DNA of 64,000 nt. Origin: Nonomuraea zeae (GTDB taxonomy: Bacteria > Actinomycetota > Actinomycetes > Streptosporangiales > Streptosporangiaceae). The stretch spans positions 1 to 64,000 of the forward strand of contig NZ_VCKX01000009.1 of NCBI RefSeq assembly GCF_005889725.1, written 5' to 3'. The first letter of the stretch is position 1. Each line of letters opens with the position of its first letter. A model generated the notes under the pieces. It did not search any database, had not been told where the DNA came from, and was given only the letters and a program-made list of their open reading frames with translations. Below are positions 18,164-26,859 of the stretch, piece by piece. Made by a program: the position numbers and the translations under genes.

Positions 18164-19229
18164 GTGCCGTCAGCTCCTCGACCGGAACGTAGTCCAGCTC
18201 GTATCCGAATGCCCGCGGCCCGGCCGTCTCCAGACCCTTGGGCGTGCGCCAGAGGGGGTCGCAGGGCCAGGCGAGCACCGTGACGCGCTGGCCGTACCTG
18301 AGCGACTCGGTCTGCACGGCGGCGGCGGTCTCGGTGTCCACCACCGTGATGAGGTCGGGGACCATGGCCCGCACCCGGCCGTTCTCGACGGCGACCAGGT
18401 TCTCGTTCTGCAGCTCCAGGGCGAGGCTGCGGCCGCGGTCGTCGCCGGTGCCCTCGACGGTGGCGGTTCCCCGTACGAACCCGCCTGTGGTGCGCCGCTC
18501 GACGTCGGTCAGCTTGCCGGTGATCAGCCGGACCGCGCCGAGCCGGTCCTGGAGCGCGCGCAGCGGGTCCGGCGCGCCTTCAGTGGCCCGGCCGACGTCC
18601 AGGGCGCGGGTGACCGTGCCCTCGATGACCGCGCCCCGCGCCCGCGCGGCGGTGAGTACGTAGTCCGCCATCAGCGCGTGCGACCCCGACGCCACGCAGA
18701 CGGCGCGGGCCAGGCGTTCGGACCAGAGCCCGTCCACCGGGCGGATGGTCACCACGTTGCCCGCGACGTCGGACATGATCACCAGGTTGGCCGGCAGCCC
18801 GGCCACGTACATCGACACCATCTGGACCTCGGGGAACGCCCGCCCCATGCCGTCGGCGTCGAGCAGCGGCAGCCCGAGCTGCGCGGCCCAGGCGACGGGG
18901 GCCACCCCGTTGGCGCCCCCGATCTCGGAGGACATGATCGCGGTCGGCGGCCTGCCGAAGAGCCGTTCCACCTCCTCGGCGATGCGCTTGGGCTCTTCCT
19001 CGCTGTGGATCATCTCGTGGCTCACGGTCGGGGCCCCGATCCCGGACAGCGGCACGACCAGCGCGTCCTCCGGGAGATCGGCCAGCTCGACCAGCGGCAC
19101 TTCGCCGTACTCGCGAACGGCTCTGACGGCGGCCAGCGACCCGGTACGCACGTCTCCCCCGCCTCCCGTGCCGAGGATGGCGCATCCTCGGGCGAGAGCG
19201 GCGATATCGGTCACATCAATGCTGCTCAT
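18156..19229 (-). CDS. DUF917 protein (S-methyl-thiohydantoin desulfurase-like)
   Basis: A 357-aa cytoplasmic protein with the DUF917 signature ARGCAILGTGGGGDVRTG near residue 14 and an IGGANGVAPVAWAAQLG block near 120. DUF917 proteins are usually encoded beside HyuA-type proteins and have been linked to thiohydantoin desulfurisation; that link is family knowledge, not seen here. I start at the ATG at 19229 (MSSIDVTDIAALA) because the upstream 16 residues of the longer frame do not fit the family. It is the first gene of the operon running to 11410. Confidence 0.85.
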   Translation of the reverse strand: MSSIDVTDIAALARGCAILGTGGGGDVRTGSLAAVRAVREYGEVPLVELADLPEDALVVPLSGIGAPTVSHEMIHSEEEPKRIAEEVERLFGRPPTAIMSSEIGGANGVAPVAWAAQLGLPLLDADGMGRAFPEVQMVSMYVAGLPANLVIMSDVAGNVVTIRPVDGLWSERLARAVCVASGSHALMADYVLTAARARGAVIEGTVTRALDVGRATEGAPDPLRALQDRLGAVRLITGKLTDVERRTTGGFVRGTATVEGTGDDRGRSLALELQNENLVAVENGRVRAMVPDLITVVDTETAAAVQTESLRYGQRVTVLAWPCDPLWRTPKGLETAGPRAFGYELDYVPVEELTAHG

Positions 19230-19270
19230 ATGGCGACACAACCAAGCACATACCACCGCAAAGCGCCAGT

Positions 19271-19284
19271 GCGACACGTGTTGC
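19271..19284. promoter_or_regulatory. candidate operator upstream of the DUF917 operon
   Basis: GCGACACGTGTTGC is symmetric at 12 of 14 positions and lies 42-55 bp upstream of the first gene of the operon. No regulator gene adjoins it, so the binding protein is unknown. A single palindrome of this size is weak evidence. Confidence 0.35.
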
Positions 19285-19353
19285 CCGGCAGAAAAGCGTT
19301 TGCGTGGCCCCGGTCATCGCCGCCATGATCGAACACGTCGAAAGGGGGATTCC

Positions 19354-19416
19354 ATGGACATCAGGCGAATGCGCATGCGGCGCACCGCGCGCGTGTCCTG
19401 GGAGCTCCGAGCCTGA
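19354..19416 (+). CDS. possible 20-aa basic peptide
   Basis: The ORF encodes MDIRRMRMRRTARVSWELRA, seven Arg in 20 residues. A strong AGGGGGA site lies 5 nt before the ATG, which is the main support. It ends 27 bp before the tRNA-like gene. It could be a leader peptide or simply a chance ORF. No homologue is recognised. Confidence 0.35.
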   Translation: MDIRRMRMRRTARVSWELRA

Positions 19417-19443
19417 TCGGCGACCGCCCTGACACGCCTTCGA

Positions 19444-19516
19444 GGCGGGTGAGGGCGCTGGTGTGCCCACCGGTTTCATAAGCCGTTCCAGGCGGGTTCG
19501 ATCCCCGCACCCGCCA
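19444..19516 (+). tRNA. tRNA-like gene, anticodon CAT (Met or Ile2), atypical core
   Basis: The 73-nt segment folds as a full cloverleaf: acceptor GGCGGGT/ACCCGCC, D stem GGGC/GCCC with an 8-nt loop holding GG, anticodon loop TTCATAA, a 5-nt variable loop, and T arm GCGGG/CCCGC around TTCGATC. The discriminator is A and CCA is not encoded. Oddities: position 8 is G not T, positions 14 and 21 are not A, and the anticodon stem has one C-T mismatch and one T-G pair. G1-C72 is paired, so it is not an initiator. It may be a divergent elongator tRNA or a decaying copy. Confidence 0.6.
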
Positions 19517-19576
19517 CACGCTCTTCCCCGGCCTTTCCCGTCCCTGATACATCTGGGGATCGGGATGGGAGGACGC

Positions 19577-20011
19577 ATGCGGATTTCGGTGGCCGCCGAC
19601 AGCACGGACGGCGTGGCCGAGCGGGTCGTGTCCGAGCTGCGCGAGCGGGGGCACGAGGTGGTGACCCACGGCGCGCTCGACGCCGGGGAGCGCGACGACT
19701 GGGCGTGGGCCTGCGAGCTGGCCGCCAGGGACGTGAGCGAGGGCCGGGCCGACCAGGCGGTGGTGTGCTGCTGGACCGGCACGGGCGCCTCGATCGCGGC
19801 GAACAAGGTGGCCGGCGTCCGCGCGGCGCTGTGCGTCGACGCCTACACCGCCGACGGCGCCCGCAAGTGGAACGACGCCAACGTGCTGGCGCTCAGCCTG
19901 CGGCTGACCTCCGACGTGGTGCTCACCGAGATCCTGGACGCCTGGCTGGCGGGCCGCCCGAGCAGTGACGCCGCCGACGTGGCGAATGTGGCCCACCTCG
20001 AGGAGATCTGA
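19577..20011 (+). CDS. RpiB/LacAB-family sugar-phosphate isomerase
   Basis: A 144-aa aldose-ketose isomerase-like protein. VVCCWTGTGASIAANKVAG (residues 62-80) matches the RpiB active-site segment, with Cys64 or Cys65 as the catalytic base and the GTG loop binding phosphate. NDANVLALSLRLTSD later in the chain is the other conserved block. The ATG at 19577 has a GGGAGGA site 3 nt upstream; upstream in-frame codons run through the tRNA-like gene and are unlikely. The substrate may be ribose-5-phosphate or another sugar phosphate. Confidence 0.88.
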   Translation: MRISVAADSTDGVAERVVSELRERGHEVVTHGALDAGERDDWAWACELAARDVSEGRADQAVVCCWTGTGASIAANKVAGVRAALCVDAYTADGARKWNDANVLALSLRLTSDVVLTEILDAWLAGRPSSDAADVANVAHLEEI

Positions 20012-20025
20012 CTACGCTCCCGGAC

Positions 20026-20250
20026 ATGTCGAATTTACGGTGTACGCATTGCGGCGAGGAAGGGCTCGAAGCCGGGTTCATCATGGACTCGGGCGAGCAC
20101 TCCTCCGGGTTCGCCCGCTGGGTGGAGGGCGCGCTGGAGCGGGGTGTCTTCGGCGGGGCAAAGCTGTTTGGACGACCCAAGTGGGAAATAGACGCATATC
20201 GCTGTCGTTACTGCCACCACCTTGAGCTCTTCGCCAGCCGCCCCTCCTGA
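20026..20250 (+). CDS. small zinc-ribbon protein (74 aa)
   Basis: The 74-aa product has two metal-binding pairs, CTHC at residues 6-9 and CRYC near 62-65, around a central RWVEGALERGVFGGAKLFGR segment; this is a split zinc ribbon. Similar short proteins (possibly DUF6487) are common in actinomycetes but have no known function. The ATG at 20026 lies 7 nt after TACGCT (20013-20018), so the transcript is probably leaderless although the isomerase gene ends only 14 bp upstream. Confidence 0.75.
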   Translation: MSNLRCTHCGEEGLEAGFIMDSGEHSSGFARWVEGALERGVFGGAKLFGRPKWEIDAYRCRYCHHLELFASRPS

Positions 20251-20345
20251 ACGCGGCCCCCGACTCTCCCCATCCACGACCAGGATTCAGAACCGTCACA
20301 CCGGAGGCACGGAAATCGTCGGTCCCGCCCTTTAGGGTGCTTGGC

Positions 20346-21509
20346 ATGACCGACGTGCTGCTCCGCGGTGGGCTCCTGTGGGGGCTCAGGGCGCCGGCCG
20401 ACATGCTCATCAGCGGCGGCCGGATCGCCCGCGTCGCCCACGGCCTCGACGCGCCCGGCGCGCAAGTGCACGACATCGCCGGTCAGCTCGTCCTGCCCGG
20501 CCTCGTGGACGCGCACTGCCATCTCGACAAGACCCTCTACGGCGGCTCGTGGGTGCCCCACTCCGCCGACGACACGCTCGCCGGGCGCATCGGCAACGAC
20601 CTGGGCCGCCGGGCCGAGCTCGGCGTGCCGAGCGTGGCCAGGATCGGCGCGCTGCTGGCCGCCATGAGCGCGGCGGGCACCACGCACGTGCGCACCCACA
20701 CCGACGTCGACCCCCTGGTGGGGCTGCGGGGTGTGGAGGCCGTGCGCGAGGCCGCCGCGGCCGCCCCGATCGACGTGCGCCAGGTCGCCTTCCCGCAGCA
20801 CGGCGTGCTCACCAATCCCGGCACGGCCGAGCTGCTCGAAGAGGCGCTGAAGAGCGGCGTCGAGGCGATCGGCGGCCTGGACCCGGCGGGCGTCGACCGC
20901 GACCCGGTCCGCCATCTCGACGTGATCTTCGGCCTGGCCGACCGCTACGGCGCGCAGATCGACATCCACCTGCACGACGGCGGCTCGCTGGGCGGGTGGG
21001 AGCTGGAGCTCATCACCGAGCGCACCAAGGTGCTCGGGCTGGGCGGCCGGGTGACGGTCAGCCACGCCTACGCGCTCGGCCAGCTCGACGAGGCCCACCA
21101 GGATCGGCTGGCGGAGGGCTTCGCGGAGGCGGGCGTCGCGATCGCGACCGCGGCCGTCTACAGCTTCCCCGTGCCACCGATCAAGAAGCTGCGCGCCGCG
21201 GGGGTGACGGTCGCCTGCGGGCACGACGGCATCCGCGACCTCTGGGGCCCCTACGGCAGCGGCGACATGCTGGAGCGGGCGATGCACGTCGCCTATCGCA
21301 GCACCTTCCGCAGGGACGAGGACATCGAGCTGGCGCTCGAGGCCGCCACCGTCGGCGGCGCCCGCGTGCTCAGGCTCGACGACTACGGCCTGGCTCCGGG
21401 CGACCGGGCCGACCTGGTCGTCGTGCCGGCCGGTGGGCCGGCGGAGGCCGTGGTCGTTCACCCTGCGCGCACTCTGGTCATGAAGGACGGCGTCGTCCTG
21501 CACAATTGA
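20346..21509 (+). CDS. cytosine-deaminase-like amidohydrolase
   Basis: A 387-aa metal-dependent hydrolase. DAHCHLDKTLYGGSW (near residue 57) gives the HxH metal ligands in the form typical of cytosine deaminases and N-isopropylammelide hydrolases. HTHTDVDP-like RTHTDVDPLVG follows, IDIHLHDGG supplies another His, VSHAYALG the next, and ACGHDGIRDLW the catalytic Asp. The ATG at 20346 lies 7 nt after TAGGGT (20333-20338), pointing to a leaderless start. It sits near the DUF917/HyuA operon, so it may take part in breakdown of a cyclic amide; the true substrate is unknown. Confidence 0.88.
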   Translation: MTDVLLRGGLLWGLRAPADMLISGGRIARVAHGLDAPGAQVHDIAGQLVLPGLVDAHCHLDKTLYGGSWVPHSADDTLAGRIGNDLGRRAELGVPSVARIGALLAAMSAAGTTHVRTHTDVDPLVGLRGVEAVREAAAAAPIDVRQVAFPQHGVLTNPGTAELLEEALKSGVEAIGGLDPAGVDRDPVRHLDVIFGLADRYGAQIDIHLHDGGSLGGWELELITERTKVLGLGGRVTVSHAYALGQLDEAHQDRLAEGFAEAGVAIATAAVYSFPVPPIKKLRAAGVTVACGHDGIRDLWGPYGSGDMLERAMHVAYRSTFRRDEDIELALEAATVGGARVLRLDDYGLAPGDRADLVVVPAGGPAEAVVVHPARTLVMKDGVVLHN

Positions 21510-21536
21510 CCGGCGGGACCATCGAAAGGCAGGCAA

Positions 21537-24074
21537 GTGCTCTCTATTCACCAGCGGATCGCGGCAGAGCTCGACGTACGCGACGGGCAGGTGCAGGCCG
21601 CGGTCGAGCTGCTCGACGGCGGCGCGACCGTGCCGTTCATCGCGCGATACCGCAAGGAGGTCACCGGCGCCCTCGACGACGCGCAGCTGCGCACGCTCGA
21701 GGAGCGGCTGCGCTACCTGCGCGAGCTGGAGGAGCGCAGGGCGGCGATCCTGGAGTCGATCGAGTCTCAGGGCAAGCTCGACGACGAGCTGCGCGAGCAG
21801 ATCATGGCGGCCGAGACCAAGGCCAGGCTCGAGGACATCTACCTGCCGTACAAACCCAAGCGGCGCACCAAGGCGCAGATCGCCCGCGAGCTGGGGCTGG
21901 AGCCGCTGGCCGACCAGCTGCTGGCCGACCCCTCGCTCGACCCGGCGGCCACGGCCGAGACCTTCGTCACCGAGGGCGTGGCCGACGCGGGCGCGGCGCT
22001 GGAGGGCGCCAGGGCGATCCTGATCGAGCGCTTCGCCGAGGACGCCGACCTCATCGGCGCACTGCGCGAGCAGCTCTGGACCCGCGGCCGGCTGGTGTCG
22101 AAGGTCCGCGAGGGCAAGGAGGAGGCGGGGGCCAAGTTCTCCGACTACTTCGAGTTCGGCGAGCCGTTCACGAAGCTGCCCTCCCACCGCATCCTGGCGA
22201 TGTTCAGGGGTGAGAAGGAGGAGGTGCTGTCGGTCGTGCTGGAGCCCGACGACAGCCCCGACTACGAGCTGCGCATCGCCTCCCGCTTCGGCGTCTCCGA
22301 CCAGGGGCGCCCGGCCGACAAGTGGCTCAACGAGACCGTGCGCTGGGCCTGGCGCACCCGCATCCTGGTGCATCTGGGCATCGACCTGCGGATGCGGCTG
22401 TGGCAGGCGGCCGAGGACGAAGCCGTCCGGGTGTTCGCGACCAACCTGCGCGACCTCCTGCTCGCCGCCCCGGCCGGCACCCGCGCCACGATGGGCCTCG
22501 ACCCCGGCCTGCGCACCGGCGTGAAGGTGGCCGTGGTCGACGCCACCGGCAAGGTCGTCGAGACCGCGACCATCTACCCCCACGAGCCGAAGCGGCAGTG
22601 GGACCAGTCGCTGGCCGTCCTCGGCGCGCTCGCCCAGCGCCACGGGGTCGAGCTGATCGCCATCGGCAACGGCACCGCCTCGCGCGAGACCGACAAGCTG
22701 GCCGGTGAGCTGGTCAAGAACATGCCGTCGGTGACCAAGATCGTGGTCTCCGAGGCGGGCGCGTCGGTCTACTCCGCCTCCGCCTACGCCTCGCAGGAGC
22801 TGCCCGAGCTGGACGTGTCGCTGCGCGGAGCCGTCTCCATCGCGCGCCGGCTGCAGGACCCGCTGGCCGAGCTGGTCAAGATCGACCCCAAGTCCATCGG
22901 CGTCGGCCAATACCAGCACGACCTGGCCGAGTCCAAGCTCTCCCGCTCGCTCGACGCGGTGGTCGAAGACTGCGTCAACGCCGTGGGCGTCGACGTCAAC
23001 ACGGCCTCGGCTCCCCTGCTCACGCGGGTGTCGGGCATCGGCTCGACGCTGGCCGAGAGCATCGTGCGCCACCGCGACTCCAACGGCCCCTTCCGGACCC
23101 GCGCGGCGCTGAAGAACGTGCAGCGGCTCGGGCCCAAGGCGTTCGAGCAGTGCGCGGGCTTCCTGCGGATCCCCGGGGGCGACGACCCGCTCGACGTGTC
23201 GAGCGTCCACCCGGAGGCCTATCCGGTGGTGCGCCGCATCCTCAGCTCGGTCCAGTCGGACCTCAAGTCGCTGATCGGCAACACGGCGGCGCTGCGGGCG
23301 ATCAAGCCCCAGGACTACACCGACGAGACCTTCGGCCTGCCCACGGTCACCGACATCCTGCGCGAGCTGGAAAAGCCCGGCCGCGACCCGCGCCCGGCCT
23401 TCAAGACCGCCACCTTCAAGGAGGGGGTCGAGAAGATCTCGGACCTGGCGTCCGGGATGATCCTGGAGGGCGTGGTCACCAACGTGGCCGCGTTCGGCGC
23501 GTTCGTGGACATCGGCGTCCACCAGGACGGGCTGGTGCACGTCTCGGCCATGTCCCGCAACTACGTGAAGGACCCGCGCGACGTCGTCAAGCCGGGCGAC
23601 ATCGTCCGGGTGAAGGTGCTCGACGTCGACATCCCGCGCAAGCGCATCTCCCTGACCTTGCGCCTGGAAGACGAGGTCAGCACGCAGCCGGGGGGCGAGG
23701 GCCCCCGCAAGAGCACCGGCCGCCAGGGCGCCGCCCGGGGTGAGGGCGCTCGCGGTGAGGGCGCCCGTGGGGACGGTTCCCGAGGCAACGGCGCTCGCGG
23801 CGACGGCGCCCGTGGCGACGGCGCTGGCGGGGACAGTGCCCGTGGCGACGGCTCTCGTGGGGACGGTGGCAGGGGCGGCCGTGGCCAGGGCGGTCGCGGG
23901 GACGGCCAGCGTGGCCGGAGCGACGGCCAGCGCGGCAACGGCAACGGCGACGGGAACCAGCGCGGCCGGGGCGACGGCCAGCGAGGCGGCCAGCGCCGCC
24001 AGGACCGCCCGGCGCCTTCGGGCGCGATGGCCGAGGCCCTCCGCAAGGCGGGCCTGGGCGGCGACAACCGCTGA
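21537..24074 (+). CDS. tex: Tex-family RNA-binding transcription accessory protein with long RG tail
   Basis: An 845-aa cytoplasmic protein. The N-terminal Tex helical domain has [17 protein letters not shown] (near residue 31). A YqgF/RNase H-like domain ([18 protein letters not shown] near 320), a helix-hairpin-helix pair ([15 protein letters not shown]) and an S1 domain (residues of about 640-712, [20 protein letters not shown]) follow. The C-terminal 110 residues hold about nine 5-residue G-A-R-G-D/E-like units and further RG/GQR repeats, a long disordered nucleic-acid-binding tail. The start is GTG at 21537, 27 bp after the amidohydrolase stop. Confidence 0.95.
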   Translation: MLSIHQRIAAELDVRDGQVQAAVELLDGGATVPFIARYRKEVTGALDDAQLRTLEERLRYLRELEERRAAILESIESQGKLDDELREQIMAAETKARLEDIYLPYKPKRRTKAQIARELGLEPLADQLLADPSLDPAATAETFVTEGVADAGAALEGARAILIERFAEDADLIGALREQLWTRGRLVSKVREGKEEAGAKFSDYFEFGEPFTKLPSHRILAMFRGEKEEVLSVVLEPDDSPDYELRIASRFGVSDQGRPADKWLNETVRWAWRTRILVHLGIDLRMRLWQAAEDEAVRVFATNLRDLLLAAPAGTRATMGLDPGLRTGVKVAVVDATGKVVETATIYPHEPKRQWDQSLAVLGALAQRHGVELIAIGNGTASRETDKLAGELVKNMPSVTKIVVSEAGASVYSASAYASQELPELDVSLRGAVSIARRLQDPLAELVKIDPKSIGVGQYQHDLAESKLSRSLDAVVEDCVNAVGVDVNTASAPLLTRVSGIGSTLAESIVRHRDSNGPFRTRAALKNVQRLGPKAFEQCAGFLRIPGGDDPLDVSSVHPEAYPVVRRILSSVQSDLKSLIGNTAALRAIKPQDYTDETFGLPTVTDILRELEKPGRDPRPAFKTATFKEGVEKISDLASGMILEGVVTNVAAFGAFVDIGVHQDGLVHVSAMSRNYVKDPRDVVKPGDIVRVKVLDVDIPRKRISLTLRLEDEVSTQPGGEGPRKSTGRQGAARGEGARGEGARGDGSRGNGARGDGARGDGAGGDSARGDGSRGDGGRGGRGQGGRGDGQRGRSDGQRGNGNGDGNQRGRGDGQRGGQRRQDRPAPSGAMAEALRKAGLGGDNR

Positions 24075-24082
24075 TCCTGCCA

Positions 24083-24126
24083 CCCCGAAACCCCGTTCTG
24101 GGCACGAGCCCGGCGGGGTCTCGGGG
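24083..24126 (+). terminator. hairpin terminator after tex
   Basis: CCCCGAAACCCCG at 24083-24095 pairs with CGGGGTCTCGGGG at 24114-24126 at 12 of 13 positions, starting 9 nt after the tex stop. There is no T tract. Confidence 0.7.
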
Positions 24127-24651
24127 CGGCCATGGTGGATTCCGTAACCTCCCGACGAGCGCCCACCGTCGGGAGGGCTACGCGATCCCGCACGCCCGCC
24201 GTCGGAAGGACCCGCGACCCGCACGCCTGCTGTGTGGACCCGCGAGCGCGAGCACACGGCGGGGAGGAACGGCCGTCGCAAGTACACGGCAGGAGGAATC
24301 CGTCGCGGGGCCGGGAGGAACCCCCGGTCGCGTATGCCCACGGTCGAGAGGAACTGCCGGCATCGCTTCGGGGCCAGAGTGCCGAGGAGGGCGATGATCT
24401 CAGCGCGGAGGGGGCCTGGCGGAAGGACACCCTGGGCGGAGCGGACCTCTGGGCGGAGGGAGCCGAAGACGATCAATCTGGGGAGAGCGACGGCCAACCC
24501 GAGCAGCGGTCCATCGGGCCCAGGAGAGAGAAGCGACCACCCCGAGCAGCGGGCCATCGACCCCGAGGGGAGAAGCCCTCGACCCCTAGTCGGAGGCGAT
24601 CGACCCCCAGGGCAGAGGCAATCGGGTGCGGGGCGGAGGACAATCGGCGGC
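24127..24651. other. 525-bp non-coding stretch with decayed repeats
   Basis: No convincing gene is seen. Open frames exist on both strands but lack start context and family resemblance. The last 160 bp hold imperfect tandem units: CCCGAGCAGCGGTCCATCG near 24498 and CCCGAGCAGCGGGCCATCG near 24541, each followed by an AG-rich tail and then further decayed copies. GACAAT seven bases before the hydrolase ATG is a possible -10 hexamer. Confidence 0.5.
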
Positions 24652-25437
24652 ATGGCGAACATACGACTCGGCGATGTCCCGACCTGGTATGAGGAGCTCG
24701 GGGAGGGCGAGCCTCTCGTCCTGTTGCATGGCGGCTTCGTGGACTCGCGCATGTTCGCCCCCGCCCTGCCCGTGCTCGACGACCGCTTCCGCGTCTTCAC
24801 CGTCGATCGGCGCGGACACGGCAGGACCTCGGATGTCGAAGGCCCCATCTCGTACGAGCTGATGGCGCAGGACATGATCGCGTTCCTGGAGCAGGTCGTC
24901 GGCGGGCCCGCGCACCTGGTCGGGCACAGCGACGGCGCCAATGTGGCGATGATCGTGGCGATGCGGCGACCCGACCTGGTCCGCAGGCTCGTGCTGGTCA
25001 GCGGGAACTACCACCATGACGGCATCGTGCCGGGCGTGCTGGAGGGGTTCACGGACGAGGGAGTGCTGCAGCTGCTGGCGCCCAGGTACGGGGAGGTGTC
25101 CCCGGACGGCGAGAAGCACTTCCCCGTGGTCGTGGAGAAGCTGCTCCGGATGGTGTTCGAGGAGCCGACGCTGACCGAGGACGACCTCGGGCGCATCACC
25201 GGCCGCACGCTCGTGGTCGCGGGCGACGACGACGCCGTGACGCTGGAGCACACGATCGCGCTCTACCGGGCGATACCGGACGCGGAGCTGGCGATCGTGC
25301 CCGGAACGTCCCATCTGCTGGTGGTGGAGAAGCCCGACCAGGTCTATACGCTCATCGCCGACTTTCTGGCCAACGATCCCGTACCCACCTGGCAGCCGAT
25401 CCGCCGGGCCAGGAGCGAGTATTCAGTCCGCAGCTGA
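24652..25437 (+). CDS. alpha/beta hydrolase
   Basis: A 261-aa alpha/beta-fold hydrolase. LVLLHGGFVDSRMF (near residue 23) forms the oxyanion region, VGHSDGANVAM near 86 carries the nucleophile Ser in GHSDG, GDDDAVT near 200 the acid, and GTSHLL near 226 the His. No signal peptide is seen. The ATG at 24652 fits the family N terminus (MANIRLGDVPTWYEELG). The substrate, an ester, lactone or peroxide, cannot be told. It stands alone between a non-coding stretch and a hypothetical gene. Confidence 0.9.
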   Translation: MANIRLGDVPTWYEELGEGEPLVLLHGGFVDSRMFAPALPVLDDRFRVFTVDRRGHGRTSDVEGPISYELMAQDMIAFLEQVVGGPAHLVGHSDGANVAMIVAMRRPDLVRRLVLVSGNYHHDGIVPGVLEGFTDEGVLQLLAPRYGEVSPDGEKHFPVVVEKLLRMVFEEPTLTEDDLGRITGRTLVVAGDDDAVTLEHTIALYRAIPDAELAIVPGTSHLLVVEKPDQVYTLIADFLANDPVPTWQPIRRARSEYSVRS

Positions 25438-25478
25438 ACCCGCGGGATGCGGCGGGCGGGGGGCGATACGGTCGGAGG

Positions 25479-26615
25479 GTGAGCACTACAGCGTTTTCCA
25501 CGGCGGTCACGCAAGCCCGTGACCTGCTCAGATGGCGTTCGCCGCTGCGGACCGAGCTGTGGGCGGCCCGGCTCACCGCCGCGCTGGAGCCCGGCGAGGT
25601 GGATCCGTTCCTGCGCGCGCTGGCCGACGACGGAAGTGCGGAGGCACGGCTGACCCTCGCCGCTCTGGCCGCCGTCAACCAGGGCGCCGAAACCGCCGAC
25701 GTCGCGCCTGATGATGGCGCTGGCGCCGCACACCATGTAGCCGTGGACGCCGTGCCCGATGACATCGACGAGGTGGCGGTTGGTGCTGGTTGGCCGGGTG
25801 ACGAAGACCTGGCCAGCCAGGCTGCCGGGTCAGGTGCGGCATACGTGGTGGCTGGGCGTGGGGTCGCGGAGACGCTGCCCGGGTGGGTACGCCGGATGGG
25901 GCGCGTGGTGTGCGACGGCGCCTGGTACGGCAAGGCGGACCCTTATGGCGAGCAGGCGCTGGCCGTCCTGTCCTTCCATTATGAGAACGGCAAGGAGCCC
26001 CACCTCCTCGTCGTCGGGATCGACCAGGTCAACGGCGGCCTGGCAGTGGACGCCCTGGTCGAAGAGGTGAAGTTCCTCGACGACCTGGACCTGGGCCGGG
26101 CCGAGCCGGGGCAGGTCGCGGGCCGGGTCCTGGACGCGTTCGAGTCGAGTGATCGGGTCATGGGCGCGGTGGTCGCGGACACGTTGCCCGCCGTCCGGCC
26201 GCTCGCGCTCTCTCGGGCCCGCGCCGTGCCCGGGATCACGCGGCAGGTGCCTGAAGACACGCTGGCCCGGTTCGACGCGCTGCCGGAGCTGCCGGAGCTG
26301 CTGGAGCTGCCGGGGGCGCGCGAGGCGTTCGAGAAGCTGGCCGAGTTCGTGGGTGACCGGCCGCTGTGGTGGAGCCCGGGCCGGGTCTCGCAGTTCCTGA
26401 CCTCGTGGTTGCCCCGCGAGGCGATCCTGTCGGACGCTGCGGTCGAGGCGATGCCTGAGGTGGTGCGTGCCTGGAGCCGGTTCTGCGGCGGCCATCCCGC
26501 CGTGCTGCGCCAGATCGACGAGGACGCCCCTCGGCTGCCCGCCCTCATGGCCGACGACTCATTGGCCGGGCTCGGCAAGCGCATCGCCCAGAGCCGTCTG
26601 GACGACACTCGGTAA
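25479..26615 (+). CDS. conserved hypothetical protein (378 aa)
   Basis: I do not recognise a named family. The product is acidic and soluble, with no signal or membrane segment. The N-terminal 60 residues are helical (QARDLLRWRSPLRTELWAARL), residues of about 70-125 are Ala/Asp-rich and low in complexity, and the rest resembles actinomycete proteins that begin with such a segment and later have LSFHYENGKEPHLLVVGIDQ. The GTG start at 25479 lies 6 nt after TACGGT (25467-25472), a leaderless layout. Confidence 0.75.
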   Translation: MSTTAFSTAVTQARDLLRWRSPLRTELWAARLTAALEPGEVDPFLRALADDGSAEARLTLAALAAVNQGAETADVAPDDGAGAAHHVAVDAVPDDIDEVAVGAGWPGDEDLASQAAGSGAAYVVAGRGVAETLPGWVRRMGRVVCDGAWYGKADPYGEQALAVLSFHYENGKEPHLLVVGIDQVNGGLAVDALVEEVKFLDDLDLGRAEPGQVAGRVLDAFESSDRVMGAVVADTLPAVRPLALSRARAVPGITRQVPEDTLARFDALPELPELLELPGAREAFEKLAEFVGDRPLWWSPGRVSQFLTSWLPREAILSDAAVEAMPEVVRAWSRFCGGHPAVLRQIDEDAPRLPALMADDSLAGLGKRIAQSRLDDTR

Positions 26616-26646
26616 AAGCCTCCCCCTCGCGAACCCCCCACCCCCG

Positions 26647-26767
26647 GTGACTCAACGCCTGATGGTCCGCACTTCGGTGATCCACCGTCTGGCGGGTCCG
26701 CACCGCAGTGACTCCACGCCTGGCGGTCCGCGCCCCAGTGACTCCACGCCTGGTGGTCCCCGCCCCG
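26647..26767. repeat. four imperfect 30-31-bp tandem units
   Basis: Each unit starts GTGA and runs through a CGCCTGGYGGTCCGC-like core; the third and fourth (near 26708 and 26738) share GTGACTCCACGCCTGG. It lies in the 244-bp gap between convergent genes. Spacing is uniform and there are no spacers, so it is not a CRISPR array. Confidence 0.6.
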
Positions 26768-26859
26768 GCGGTCCACACTTCCGAGTGGTCCACGGGGTAG
26801 GGGGGCTCTGACCACGGCCATCACCTGGCCCGGGTTACCTGGGGCACCCCGCAAGCCGG

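Noticed and set aside
19444..19516. Integration (att) site with a mobile element at the tRNA-like gene
   Set aside because: No integrase gene and no repeat of the tRNA 3' end is seen in the window.
19354..19516. tmRNA (ssrA)
   Set aside because: The segment is far too short and has no tag-peptide reading frame or pseudoknot region between acceptor halves.
19361..19996. Minus-strand ORF covering the tRNA-like gene and isomerase
   Set aside because: It runs through a cloverleaf and antisense to a well supported RpiB-family gene.
24232..24651. Upstream in-frame extension of the alpha/beta hydrolase
   Set aside because: The extension is Arg/Gly-rich with no start context or homologous block; the hydrolase fold begins at 24652.
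20208..24941. 1,577-codon open frame on the minus strand
   Set aside because: It lies antisense to the amidohydrolase and tex genes. Its Arg/Ala/Gly/Leu/Val-rich composition is what third-position G/C bias gives in the shadow frame; no domain is seen.
26647..26767. CRISPR array
   Set aside because: Units are contiguous with no spacers and no cas genes are near.
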